Assembly: GCA_022495005.1 (NCBI GenBank)
Contig: JAGYXB010001324.1
Coordinates: 3,596,001-3,660,000, forward strand
Length of the DNA: 64,000 bases
Source of the DNA: Rhyacophila brunnea
Lineage: Eukaryota; Arthropoda; Insecta; Trichoptera; Rhyacophilidae
Direction: 5' to 3'
Both the position numbers and the translations under genes were made by a program. Below, piece after piece: positions 12,686 through 23,571 of the stretch; position 1 is the stretch's first letter; each line of letters begins with the position of its first letter. The notes beneath the pieces are model-generated. The model had not been told where the DNA came from. It made no database searches and saw nothing but the letters and a program-made list of their open reading frames with translations.

Positions 12686-15600
12686 AACAATAGCTGTCAA
12701 TTTCTAATAGTGAACGGAGTTGTACAGAAATGAGCCATGAGAAAACTAGGGAAGCTCGATCTGGTAGGAGCTATTCCCGATTGAGTCATTAAGTTGCAAA
12801 ATTCGCTCTGAAAAACCGGATTTTATTTCATACCTACATGTCAATATATTATATTTTATTTTCTCAACCGTCTTTACTGACAACGCAATGTCGTTTAAAA
12901 GCGGTTTTATAAATTTTTCAGGCCGGGTATTGCGACTCGATGGCTCAATTCTCCAATTTACATTCAGAACGAAGTTTTCTGAAAATTGAAACATTGTGGT
13001 ACAATCATAATATTGTATTCGAGTATAGTACAGAGATGCACAACCTTTCATAAATATAGCCATTCTGTCAATTTTCTAATTGTTCCCGGGCCGCACAGGG
13101 TACATATGTCATGGATAATGATATAATCTCCCATTTCTAGGTGTACTATTATTTAAAGTTAAATTGGTACACACAGATACTTCAGGATTCGAAACAGAAC
13201 TCAAGGTCAGCACACCAGAGATCGAGTTCAGTTCACTGAGGTTATCATTGTTCAAATGGTATCTATGTTGCTTTTTTTAGTTTCTATAAAGAAAATGCTT
13301 GCTTGCAAAGATTCAGTTATATAATGCAGAAAGTTGAGAAACTGTTCTTCGCCCTCTTGATATTTCATTCTTAATCGTTGATTGTTCTACAAGTCAATTC
13401 CGGTTGCAATGACAGATCGGCCTCATCGAGAGACATATTCATAGGTATATATACTCCACACCAAGCTACAATGATGACAATATAATATGTTGAAGCACAA
13501 TGAATTTTAATTTATATTTAAAGGATGAAAGCATTTAACATAATATTGTTTTAGTGGAAACTTGGTCCAGGAATTTAGATTTTAGCATGGAACATGCTTT
13601 ACCTGTGAACACCCAGGCATAATCGTTACGAAAACATCACCCAGGCGACAACAGTCATGAAAATAGTGCAGGCTGCGGTCGCGAACGGCGCATCGGTAAT
13701 GTAGTCTGTTCCGCGCCCCGCAACCTCATTTCCTTTAACAAAATTGAATCTAAAAATTACTTAACTTATTTCAGCTATCATTAACACACGTCCATTACTT
13801 CTAACAATTATGTGGAGCAAAAATAAAAGAAAACCATTTAACATTCGGTAATTTCTTTATTCATAGTTAAGAACCAACATTACTTTATGAATTCATAAAT
13901 TTTAATTTTCAAAAACTAAAAAAATATTGTTTGGATCCTTTGGATTCGGTTACTTTGACAAATAAATTTTCTTTCGAATTTTGACAACCAGCATTCAGAG
14001 AATCAGTAGGCAAAGCATGTTCCATGTTTAATAATTTTAGCCGTCAGGGTTTAAGAAAATATCTGAGTGGCCCAGGGGGGCAAAGCGAGACGCTTAGTTT
14101 TATTTTTCGAATATTTCATTCAGTAAGCTGCAATAGATGGAATAGAGGGCCTCGGGTTGTGTATTACTGTACTCGAGACGTATTTCTTTTACAAAATCTA
14201 ATGTTCACAAGATATGAAAAAATTTTCTCATTTCAATGATATCAATCATTGAAATGCTTTTGTGGATTGGTTCATTTCTTCAAAACTCGATTTGATTGTT
14301 TGGCAGTCACTTTCATAAATATGTATACAAATGGATTACTGTTGATGTAGATTAGCGTATACATGTTTATGCGCGCACGCGCTCGTCTGTGCAATTATAT
14401 TAAGTCGATTACGTAGTTATAATATTTACAACTGATTATTTTTATTATGGGATTGAATATTTTTTATGTGTACAGACAAGAGGTATATTTTTACACAATG
14501 ATGATAATAATATTTTAAGATGAATACAAACTATTATCTCTCAGATAGAAATATACGCTTTACAAGTTAACTTTTTATTTTGATTTCCTACATTCGAATA
14601 CTTTGACCCGTAGAAATCACGCATACAAATTTAATATCGGTTAATTAGAATTAAGTTTTTATTGCGACATGTCGGATGTGCATCGATATCCGCCGCGTGT
14701 GTGCAAACTATGTTTTCATTTTTCTTTATATTATAATCTGTTTCGATTTTAAAAAAAAGCGGGAAAAAATGTTATTGTAATGTACATATTACGTAAGTGT
14801 TTAAGGATATATTATTAGACATACTCTTATTGTATTGTATTGTTAACAATGTTTAATACAACTTTTGTAAAAAAATAAAATTTTAAATAAACCATTTCTA
14901 TTTTTTTTCGAACACGCTCTATGAATCATTGTCTGTTTTGTGGCCGATGGCGTTGCTATGTTTGAAAACAATTTTTTTTCACCTATTTTGATTTTCTTGC
15001 CATGGAGGCCATGTGTAAAAATCTCAATAGAAGTGTGATCAGTGTGAAGTATGCCACAAATGTGCTCTGTTAAGAGATAACTTGAGCTAATTTAGCCATT
15101 ACTCAGTCTTTGTAATTATTTTTCAGCTTCACCTTAATACAGCACACCACGTTTTCTTCAATATATTAGCAGTGAGTACGGTGTTTTCGTCACTGTTGAG
15201 GATCGTGACTCCTTTCAAATGTCATAATATTATATCGATCCCTGCATTCATTCAGCAGTAGACACTGTTTGTCTTAAAATACTACATGGAATGGTAGTCA
15301 GCCATTCACTCAATCTGTTGTGTTTTTGCGCCCGCAGTAGAGTAGTGACAGTATCCACCTCTGGAGTGTTGGACGGTAAGAGAGGGTAATAAAAACAACA
15401 TGGCATAATTTTATAAAGAATTTATTTAGATCAAACTATTTTGGCAGTCAATTCCCCTTTACTGCTTCAACAAAATAAGTTTCTGTAGTATCAATCTAAT
15501 GCAACAATAATAACATTTTCATCTGTCAAGGCTATCCAATCTTCAATCAATAAAAATCTTTTAGGTCATTCTGTAGATCACATTGTGTGCTGAATAAAAA

Positions 15601-16580
15601 TATTTTAATACAGGATTTACAAACTTGCAATTATGGATTCATCCGATACCAGTGGTCAAGTTAAGTAAATCAACTTCCAAGTTAAATAATATGTGATATT
15701 AATTATACATAACTGTTTTTTACATCCCGTAAATGAGATCTCATGCGCAAATGATCATTAATAATTAACACTATTTCTTATGTTTATTAGTGTTTGAATC
15801 ACAACATTTAAATTATATATTGCTGCTGTGAAAATAAGATTTTAATTTTATGTACCATATCTATGGAACATATTCTGGGCCATCCATATATGATGTCACA
15901 AAGTAAACAATATGTATGTATATCGTCAATCGGGAATTTAAGGATAAATGTTTATAAAAAAAACAAACATTTTTTCTGTTATAATGTTTGGGGGGGTGTC
16001 AAAAATGTGACGTAATATAGACAGGGTGGGTAAAGGTGTCGAAATGTGACAATAGGGGGGGGGAGGTTACATAGATGACCACTAATGTGTGAAATAGAAT
16101 GCTCATCATTTTCATACAAATCAAAAGCAGTTACATCTGAAAACTGCTAATAACATGGATGTATCACTTGTACTTGATTATAGTATCCACAATATAGTTT
16201 GCCGATTCGCGAACATAAATATCATTGTCACTTTCCTGAAAATTTCACTATAATTCCCAGAATCTCTATTATTCTATCAAATCATTGAGGTTTTACAACA
16301 GGCCTGTTGCATTCAAGTGAATTGAACATTGGTGTAAGTTTGGGTAACTTTTTAAGAAATGAAAGCAGTTGGTTTTTTTTTTACATACACAAAACAATTT
16401 CCAAAATTCCATAGAATATAATATGCTGCTAATTTGACTATTACATCATAACATTTGTATGCATAAAAATTCCTGACCGAATTTATAGTGCTGACCCTAG
16501 GAAAGCATGAAAATATTCCAATATTTCTTATATTTTTTTAAAAATATTATCTTCATCACCAAGTTACATAAGATATTATA
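12686..16580. other. 3' flank of the zinc-finger gene, no further gene seen
   Basis: AT-rich and without a convincing reading frame on either strand. The first part should be 3' UTR. Overlapping AATAAA signals at 14874-14879 and 14886-14891 are the clearest cluster but lie 2.2 kb past the stop; another AATAAA is near 13828, so the true end is uncertain. Confidence 0.5.
14874..14891 (+). terminator. Candidate poly(A) signals, zinc-finger gene
   Basis: Two AATAAA hexamers 12 bp apart in an A-rich context. Assignment to the zinc-finger gene is by position only. Confidence 0.3.
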
Positions 16581-16687
16581 CCGGGTCCACACTGGCAACA
16601 TGTCGCCGGCAACCTCGTTAAATTTTACGATAATTATCGTAAAATTTAAAGAGGTTGCCGGCGACATGTTACCAGTGTGAACCCGGC
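16581..16687. mobile_element. Near-perfect palindromic (fold-back) element, about 107 bp
   Basis: CCGGGTCCACACTGG at the left mirrors CCAGTGTGAACCCGG at the right. The arms continue inward almost without mismatch to the centre TTTACGATAATTATCGTAAA. Flanks ATTATA on both sides look like a target duplication. The arms are GC-rich against an AT-rich surround. Confidence 0.75.
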
Positions 16688-17140
16688 ATTATACTAAAAT
16701 TAGGAGAGATCCTGCTGCCGTCTAGGAATTAAAGTTAGTATTGATGATACCCCAATTCAAATTTACAAAAGATGGTAGCCAATATTAACGGCATTTGAAA
16801 TAACATAAAGGTGTGTCCATACTCTACTGACCACGTGTGCAGATTAGCTTTTGATTTGAGTCTTTGTGAGAAAGTACAATATGCCTTACAAATACGTTGT
16901 GTCTGGAAATTTTTACATATGCAGTTAGCCGTATCACAGCTGTTTTATCGGAAATAGATGGTCATATAGTATTGAGATCAAATCCATATTGAAATAAAAC
17001 ACATAAAATATGTAATAAAAACCACCGAAATACAAGGGAAAGACAAGAAAATAATTAGGTAAATAAATGTAAATATACAGTTTATAATTAATATATGTAT
17101 GAAGTGCGTGTGCCATTTATAAATAAATAAATAATTGAGG

Positions 17141-18232
17141 CAGTGGCGCACCTAGGGGGGGGGGGCAAGGGGCCCTGGCACCCCAAACATGAAAATTATC
17201 AGAATAATTTTAAACATTGAAATTGAAAGCCAATAAACTATACCTTGGGCAGACAAATAAAAACATGGCAAAAAAATGATTTTTATTTCTAATATAAAAA
17301 TTTCAAAACACTAATGTCGGGTTTTTTTAGAAACCCAATCCTTAATGGAACTGTCAAAAAAATCTCGGTGCCCACCCAAATTCCGGAGTGGTGTGGGTCA
17401 GGGCTGACAGGGCTCTAGCCTGGGGGCCCGGGCTGTGATCAGATAAATGAGATAAACACATCATAAATTAGTTTTAATAGTAAAAAAAAGTCTGCTTATA
17501 CTTCATAGCCATGGACATTTTAGATTATATAATTGTGCAATATATTTTCTGATTATTATGTGTTGATACTTGACAGCTCCATTATTAAAGTAGATGTATT
17601 AAAAATCGCCAATAATTCCCTGTATAAGTACCCTTAATTTGAACTAAAACACAATTTGAAAAACATTAATCTAGTATTTAACACTGCCTTCAATCTTAGC
17701 AGTAGGTAGGGGGGCTGCCAAATATCCTAGCCTGAGGGCCCGTTTCAGGATGTATAAGTTAAATGCACTAATACTTTTTTTTTGTCCATTTTCAATAAAT
17801 ATTTTGGAACCTCAATATTAAAAACCAAAAATCGACGACAAACATTCGGCGAAAAGAACGACTACACCCACTACAGTCGGTGGTGGTGTAAATCAAAAGA
17901 TTTTTTTTCAGTGGAATTCGGCATAAATATTGTAGCTCTCTAGACCAAGCGGGTAGCACAGCCGATAATATTTGAGTAATGTTTTAGCATACTAGGCGCA
18001 CATGTCCAGCATGGTCGCTGTTAGTCACTTCCAATCCGCCAGTCGCTGATGACACGCTCAACGGTTACCGCCGTTATGCCTCCAATTTAATAAAACTAGG
18101 AGAAACTACAAATATACCGCCGTGTATTGTGAAAATATGTAAAAATAATTATATGAAGAAAAAGAGCCTATGGGACTAATTTACATTCTCCTCCTTGGCC
18201 CCCCCCAATATTAAATTCTGGGTGCGCCACTG
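17141..18232. mobile_element. Non-autonomous hAT element, 1,092 bp, perfect 8-bp target duplication
   Basis: The left end CAGTGGCGCACC is inverted at the right end (GGTGCGCCACTG), and AATTGAGG flanks both sides (17133-17140 and 18233-18240). CAGTGGCG ends and an 8-bp duplication define hAT. No intact transposase frame remains inside. Short G-rich runs (such as GGGGGCCCGGGC) occur internally. Confidence 0.9.
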
Positions 18233-18498
18233 AATTGAGGTACATAATATTTACGTTAACCTAGCACAGTGTTGAACACTTTCTCCTCCATTTTGTTTTG
18301 TCTACAACACATGTAATTACATATATTATGCTTTCAAAAAATGCACACTTTTTATTAAACTTATTATTTTGAATATTAAAATAATAATTCAGTGATGCTC
18401 AACTAGAGTTAGGCGAGCTGTGTCAGACGAAATACAAAACTATATAATATACCTACTTTTAATATATTTCAAATGAAAAGATATGTTTATAAAATTTA

Positions 18499-18675
18499 GA
18501 GCTGGAATATACGGGCAACATCGTGTTGCTGCTGCTGGCAGCAAACGGGCAGCCGAACACGACAGCAGTGTGTTGCTGCGTGTGCGTCCAGCATGAGTTT
18601 TGTATGAAAAATTGGGGATTTCCGAGTCGTGACTGCCGGCAGTAGCAACATGATGTTGCTCGTGTATTCCCGCTC
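18499..18675. mobile_element. MITE with about 44-bp imperfect inverted ends, TTA flanks
   Basis: The left arm GAGCTGGAATATACGGGCAA pairs with the reverse complement of the right arm ending TATTCCCGCTC, extending inward over GCAACATCGTGTTGCT. TTA flanks both sides (18496-18498, 18676-18678), the 3-bp duplication usual for PIF/Harbinger elements. CpG- and GC-rich interior. Confidence 0.7.
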
Positions 18676-18789
18676 TTAATTCGCAGGCCACTGGGTACCA
18701 CCATGCTAATACCTCCTGGCATGTAAAGAAAATTAGGAATACAATAAATAATTATAAGGCATTGGAAGGCAATTAATGGTCATTAACAA

Positions 18790-19140
18790 CAATGTCACGG
18801 AGAGTTAAGGCTTTCGAGATGTGGCTGTATAGACAGATCCTCAAAATTTCTCAGACTGGGTGACAAATGTTGAAGTTGTCAATCAAATGGGAAAAGAACA
18901 AGAAGTTCTGCGTAGTAATCAAAGCCACATTATGAAAGGACAAAAATAGAACATTCCCCAACTTGTCATCCAAGGAAAGATCAACGATAAGCGTAGCAGA
19001 GGACAACGCCGCATTTCGTGACTTAGGAACCCCAGTAATTGGTACGAGTGCAGCTCCACTGAACTGTCAAGTGTAGCAGATGATATGGCAAAGATCACCC
19101 TGATGGTGGTCGACCTCCGCTAGGGGAAGGCACGATAAGA
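18790..19140 (+). pseudogene. 3' coding fragment of a non-LTR retrotransposon
   Basis: Translated across frameshifts and stops, the + strand gives the downstream part of an RTE/Jockey-like reverse transcriptase ORF: KAFEMWLYRQILK, then KRSRGQRRIS, LRNPSNWYECSSTEL and MAKITLMVVDLR. This order matches the C-terminal tail typical of these elements. It is dead: several stops, no ends visible. Confidence 0.55.
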
Positions 19141-19646
19141 ACAACAGAAACCCTTAATTGGTTAACATAAATTAAAAAGTTACAATAAAAACCCACTTCT
19201 AACGTGAAACTACAAGACTTGGTGGATTACTTTGATTTTGAGTCTAATAAATAGCTTATTTCATGGATATTTTAACGATAACAAAAAAGAAATAGCCCAA
19301 CACTTTAATTTTACACACACACATCAAACACTAGCCATAATACATATTACCTACTTTGGCCATTTTATCTTTTTTGTATAAATATGTCATAAAGACTATG
19401 TAATTGATGAGATAGTTTGATAGTATGCAGAGAACCTGGATGGAAGTGAAAATGGGATGGTTTACAGTAATGACAAGATTCCTGTGTACAGTGGGCATTT
19501 TATATTAACGACGACAATATTAAAGATTATGAAAATGAAGAGCAAAACAAAAACATTCACTTCAGTCATATTATGTGCTCACCAAACATTTTTCTTGAAA
19601 TACAACAATGTGTACTCTACATGTGTAATTATTTTTGCATACACTA

Positions 19647-20345
19647 TTAATACTTGTTCTTTTTTGCTATTCTTTTTGCTATGAATGGTATCAACTTGGT
19701 TAAGGTAACTACGTGTGATACTAAATATCCGGCGAGAGCGCCCAGGCAACAAGGAACGGGCCACACCTGCCACGGCCTGTCCCAATCTAACGGGATGACG
19801 ATGCCGCCGCACCACGTTCCGAATAAAGTGATCAGAATATTCTGCTGCAACATTGACATCACCTTGTCGCTCTGGTTCCATTTTAATCCGGCTAGAAGTG
19901 ATACCGTTGAATCCACACCGGCTTGAAAGCAAGATGGGAAAATCGTTAAAATTGTTAACAATAATGACAACATCAGCGTCTCTTCGTGCGCTGTAGTAAT
20001 CGGGGCACCGAACAATATTATCAGGACGAAATATATAGTCGCACATGCCATCAGCATCAAAAGAGATTTCATGAAATCCCTCAGCCTGAATCTTGATGTT
20101 TTCTTCGATTTGTTCTGTTTGGCATCTTTAAGGTTGGCCGCCTCGGGCTGAGTGAAGGCGAAACCGATCTTGACGCATTCGCCGATAAACAAGGCGACCA
20201 GTAAATATCCGCATGAGTATTTTCCAATATTATAGATGTTGTTGGTGATTGATAGAAGAAATATTATTGATGGAACATATATACACGTTAAGATACTACA
20301 AAAGGTCGTAATTTTTACTGACGTACTTTCGTGTTTTCTATACAT
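19647..20345 (-). CDS. PIGF: PIG-F, GPI-anchor ethanolamine-phosphate transferase subunit
   Basis: 232 residues, one exon, ATG at 20345 and TAA at 19647. The family signature IPLDWDRPWQVWP lies at residues 184-196, followed by a Cys-Cys-Leu-Gly-Ala segment; LFGAP at 111-115 and the ETLMLSLLLTI stretch also fit PIG-F. Five to six hydrophobic segments (about 15-33, 44-62, 92-115, 123-141, 168-185, 198-220) suit an ER membrane protein; the human protein has 219 residues. In the family PIG-F stabilises PIG-O and the PIG-G protein, which add ethanolamine phosphate to mannoses of the GPI precursor. Its neighbour CDC40 is transcribed the other way, 3 kb off, with mobile DNA between. The lack of introns is notable in a genome with large ones; an intact frame argues it is functional. 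Confidence 0.92.
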   Translation of the reverse strand: MYRKHESTSVKITTFCSILTCIYVPSIIFLLSITNNIYNIGKYSCGYLLVALFIGECVKIGFAFTQPEAANLKDAKQNKSKKTSRFRLRDFMKSLLMLMACATIYFVLIILFGAPITTAHEETLMLSLLLTILTIFPSCFQAGVDSTVSLLAGLKWNQSDKVMSMLQQNILITLFGTWCGGIVIPLDWDRPWQVWPVPCCLGALAGYLVSHVVTLTKLIPFIAKRIAKKNKY

Positions 20346-20460
20346 TTCGGAAGATAGTTGAAATCAAGAGGGAACTAATCAAATTTGATTTGATTTTGAT
20401 TATAAATGTCAGTGTCAAATTGACTAAAATCATAGACAATATTATACTTAAAGAAATAGA

Positions 20461-21175
20461 CAATGTTGCCGTTGCCGTTAATCATAATTTTATTTAGCTT
20501 GGTTAGGACTACGGTATTCTCTGCATCGATTTTCTAATCATGCCCACACTCATTATGACATCATCCCCGACATACCCTGCTTTAACTTCTTGGCTCTAAG
20601 GCGTAAAACCCACTTAACGCAGCAAGTGGGGCTCTCGCGCAAAATTTCACAAGTGGCGCGTAAATCATCGAAAATACAACGTAATCAAATACGCCAGCGC
20701 ACACTGGATTTGACGACGCATTATGCGCGCCCGCCCCATGAGTCATCGTTTTTTGGCTTCTCGGCGATACGAATGAACGAAAATACAACGTAGTCCATTC
20801 ATTGAACGCGGCGAGCAAAATCACGCTCTGGAAGCGTCGTCGCTCGACAGGCGAGAAGCCATTATTTAATAACAGAGAACTCATTGTTTAATTTTATTGC
20901 GTGTCCGATATTTCGCTGGTAGAATAATGTCATCGTGAATATTAATTACAAGCCCCGAAATAATATAATATTTTTATTATAATATTTATAATAGTACAAA
21001 GGCGTAAAAATTATAGTATTTCTGAAAAATATATAGTACGGAAACATTTTTCGTCTTGAATTCTTTAAAAATATAGTATTTTGGTATATTTGGTGTAAAA
21101 TTATAGTATTTTACATTTTTCGCGAAATCAAAATTATAGTATTGTACTATAATTATAGTACGGTTGGCATCACTG
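20461..21175. repeat. AT-rich repeat with TATAGTAC/TATAGTATT clusters, upstream of PIG-F
   Basis: The left edge CAATGTTGCC and right edge TTGGCATCACTG are roughly inverted. The right half holds many copies of TATAGTATT or TATAGTAC and ends TATAGTACGGTTGGCATCAC. The same ending (TATAGTACGATTGACAACAT) closes the repeat at 56553-56992. A GC-rich insert at about 20590-20880 breaks it. The boundaries are tentative. Confidence 0.4.
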
Positions 21176-21186
21176 TTTGAAACGTC

Positions 21187-22711
21187 GTGCTTAAAATGAT
21201 TCGAGAAAAGAATCGCATTGCCGATAGAGTGCCTATAGACTTAGACATAAAGCCCACCAAAAAAGCGCTCGATGCGCTCACTACTGAGTGGGCCCCCTCC
21301 CACCCGCGCATTACCCTTCACCTATATAATAAGGGGCCCAAGAAGCACAAAATAATTATTATTATCAACGTCTCTCATAACAACCTATATGAAGTTTCAC
21401 GCAGAACAGCTATATTATTATTACTCGCATCGGGACGACGGGTTCATGACCTTACCCTACTCAGTGTAGCGGATAATGGCCTAGTCGATAATGGCGACCA
21501 TATAATTTTATGGCCAGTGTTTGGATCCAAGACAGACACATCAAGGCACCGCCAATTTGGATGGAAATTAAACGCTTCCAGTTGCCAAAACATCGATCCA
21601 GTATTTTGGCTACAAAAACTTATCTGCGTTTCCAATGAGAGAAGAGAAGAGGGTGGTAATATTCCGACATTATTTATCTCGTCAAGAGGCCCCCCAAAAC
21701 CTGTGACTCGAGCAGTCATCGGAAATTGGGTGAAGTCAGTACTCGCTGATGCAGGGGTACAGGACGGCGATTCCTGAATGAAGCAGTGCAAAACACGTCA
21801 CCGTACCGCTTCAAATGAAGCTCGTAAAATTCTTAGTTTTACAGGAGATATTTTGTGTACAGAGCTTCGAGTGAAACGGATAAACGGCATATAAGTGCGA
21901 GTGAGAAAGCATTCAAAATGCTTATACCTCATGTCCATGCGTTAGAGTAAGATAGAAAGTAAACATATCAAGACGGCACTATTGTCAATGTCATGGAAAT
22001 TAAATAACATTTTTATCCATTTTGGTAATAACTTCATATTTAATCAGTACTTACCGTTAACGTTGCATGATTAAATCATTCATTGTTGAAGTACCTAACC
22101 AATTAATCTTTAAACACGCTAGTTACGTCTCCAATATAACAATATTACAACAAGATTACAACACGGAATTTCCGTTGTATTTTGCAAACAAACATGTGTG
22201 TTTCTGTATTACAAAATCACAATAAATACATAATTATATAATTTAAATAATAAGAAATAATAATTTTAGCGGTAATAAGTGGTAAATGTAAAACAATAGA
22301 TCAACAGCTTTCTCCAATATTACGTACGATACGAAATCTGACGTTTATTATGTCAAACGCAGAGTTGCGAGCGCCCCTACCGTGAAAGCATGTGTACTAC
22401 CAAAGTCTGGCCTAGTGACACCCAGCGGTTGACTTTTAATATGCTACAGTTGAAGCAAGTTGTGTAAAGTTTGCGCAACTGGTCACTTGTGCTTCAGTCG
22501 TGAATTGCCCTCCCAGGAATCACCAGGCAGTACTCGATCAGCAGTCGCCTCTCTAAATTGGTTAGAGAATTACCCTATAGATGATATCCTGCAGAGAGGT
22601 AATTGGCGCCAAGAAGCTACTTTTAAAACATTTTACCAGAGACCGATAGACACACAGACTTCTACAGCAGGGGAACAAAATATGTGGACCTCTCTGTTCA
22701 GCCCGGTGCAC
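21187..22711 (+). pseudogene. DIRS-type tyrosine recombinase, broken in two
   Basis: The first part (21187-21777) carries LLLLASGRRVHDLTLL, the conserved Arg box (Arg codons at 21436-21441). The second part (22460-22711) carries STRSAVAS (second catalytic Arg, 22535), GNWRQEATF and KTFYQRP (nucleophile Tyr, 22634). Such STRSA...GW/NW...FY spacing is typical of the recombinase of DIRS retrotransposons. The parts are split by about 700 bp of non-coding sequence after a stop at 21775. No reverse transcriptase or Gag frame is found nearby, so this is a remnant. A host-adopted recombinase is less likely, given the break. Confidence 0.7.
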
Positions 22712-22817
22712 TGAGCCTAAAAGAAAGGAATATATTATACCTAATTCTCATGTTAGGTTTCATCCACCCTATCTTACAGGATCTATCTTGCTTTACCAGG
22801 TGATAACAAACAGATAT

Positions 22818-23166
22818 CTCAAGGGACTTCAGAGTCAATAGCGAATAATGAAAGGAGTTTTACCTACCATTAAAACTCTTATTATTCTTGTTGACTCTGA
22901 AGTCCAGAGAACACCTACCTGGTTTCCTTGAGACATATCAAATTGAATGAGCAGAGACAAAGGACGCTTCCGATAGAAGCGTCAGTCCTGCCAGCCTGCT
23001 AAACAAGATGAGCAACCAGAGAAATAAATAATCGAGAAGAAAAGGGGGTAAAAAGAGACCAGCACAGCCGAACACAAGGCAAAAATACGATCAACATCTC
23101 AAGGGACTTCAGAGTCAACAAGAATAATAAGAGTTTTAATGGTAGGTAAAACTCCTTTCATTATTA
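22818..23166. repeat. Nested inverted repeat downstream of the recombinase remnant
   Basis: The block at 22818-22905 is itself an imperfect palindrome, opening GGGACTTCAGAGTCAA and closing TTGACTCTGAAGTCC. The block at 23098-23166 is the reverse complement of most of it (GGACTTCAGAGTCAACAAG...). About 190 bp separates them. DIRS elements carry inverted ends and an internal complementary region, so it may be the end of the same element. Confidence 0.65.
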
Positions 23167-23403
23167 ATTTTGAGTGAGATGCCTTCGAGAAACTTTTACC
23201 CATAGACAAAATTTTGTACATAAATAATTTTATAAATAATTGATACAAACATTTCAAACCATAGACTAATTGTTACAAACCGAAACGTCAAAGTCGAATT
23301 TTGAGAATTTTCCAATTTTTACTTCTTAATAAATCTCAAATGCGTATTTTGAACGTATTGTGTATATTTTATTATTATTTAAAGTGATATTTTATCTTCA
23401 ATA

Positions 23404-23571
23404 ATGTTGCACCTACAGAACTACGCTACTAGCGATGAGGAGAGCTCTTCAGATAAGGAACTTGCTCCCGTAAATATGGAAGATTTGACAGCGCATTTAA
23501 AAGCTATAGATCCTGCCAAATCAATTGCGAGAACCTTACAAATATGCGCTGCTCCTGCTGTCTTACCCATG
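23404..23571 (+). CDS. CDC40: CDC40 exon 1
   Basis: ATG at 23404, 56 codons, donor GTAAAC. Encodes the poorly conserved acidic start (DEESSSDKE). Confidence 0.8.

Noticed and set aside
20582..20884. 100-codon GC-rich - strand frame upstream of PIG-F
   Set aside because: No domain, lies within a repeat-like GC-rich insert, and the composition explains the open frame.
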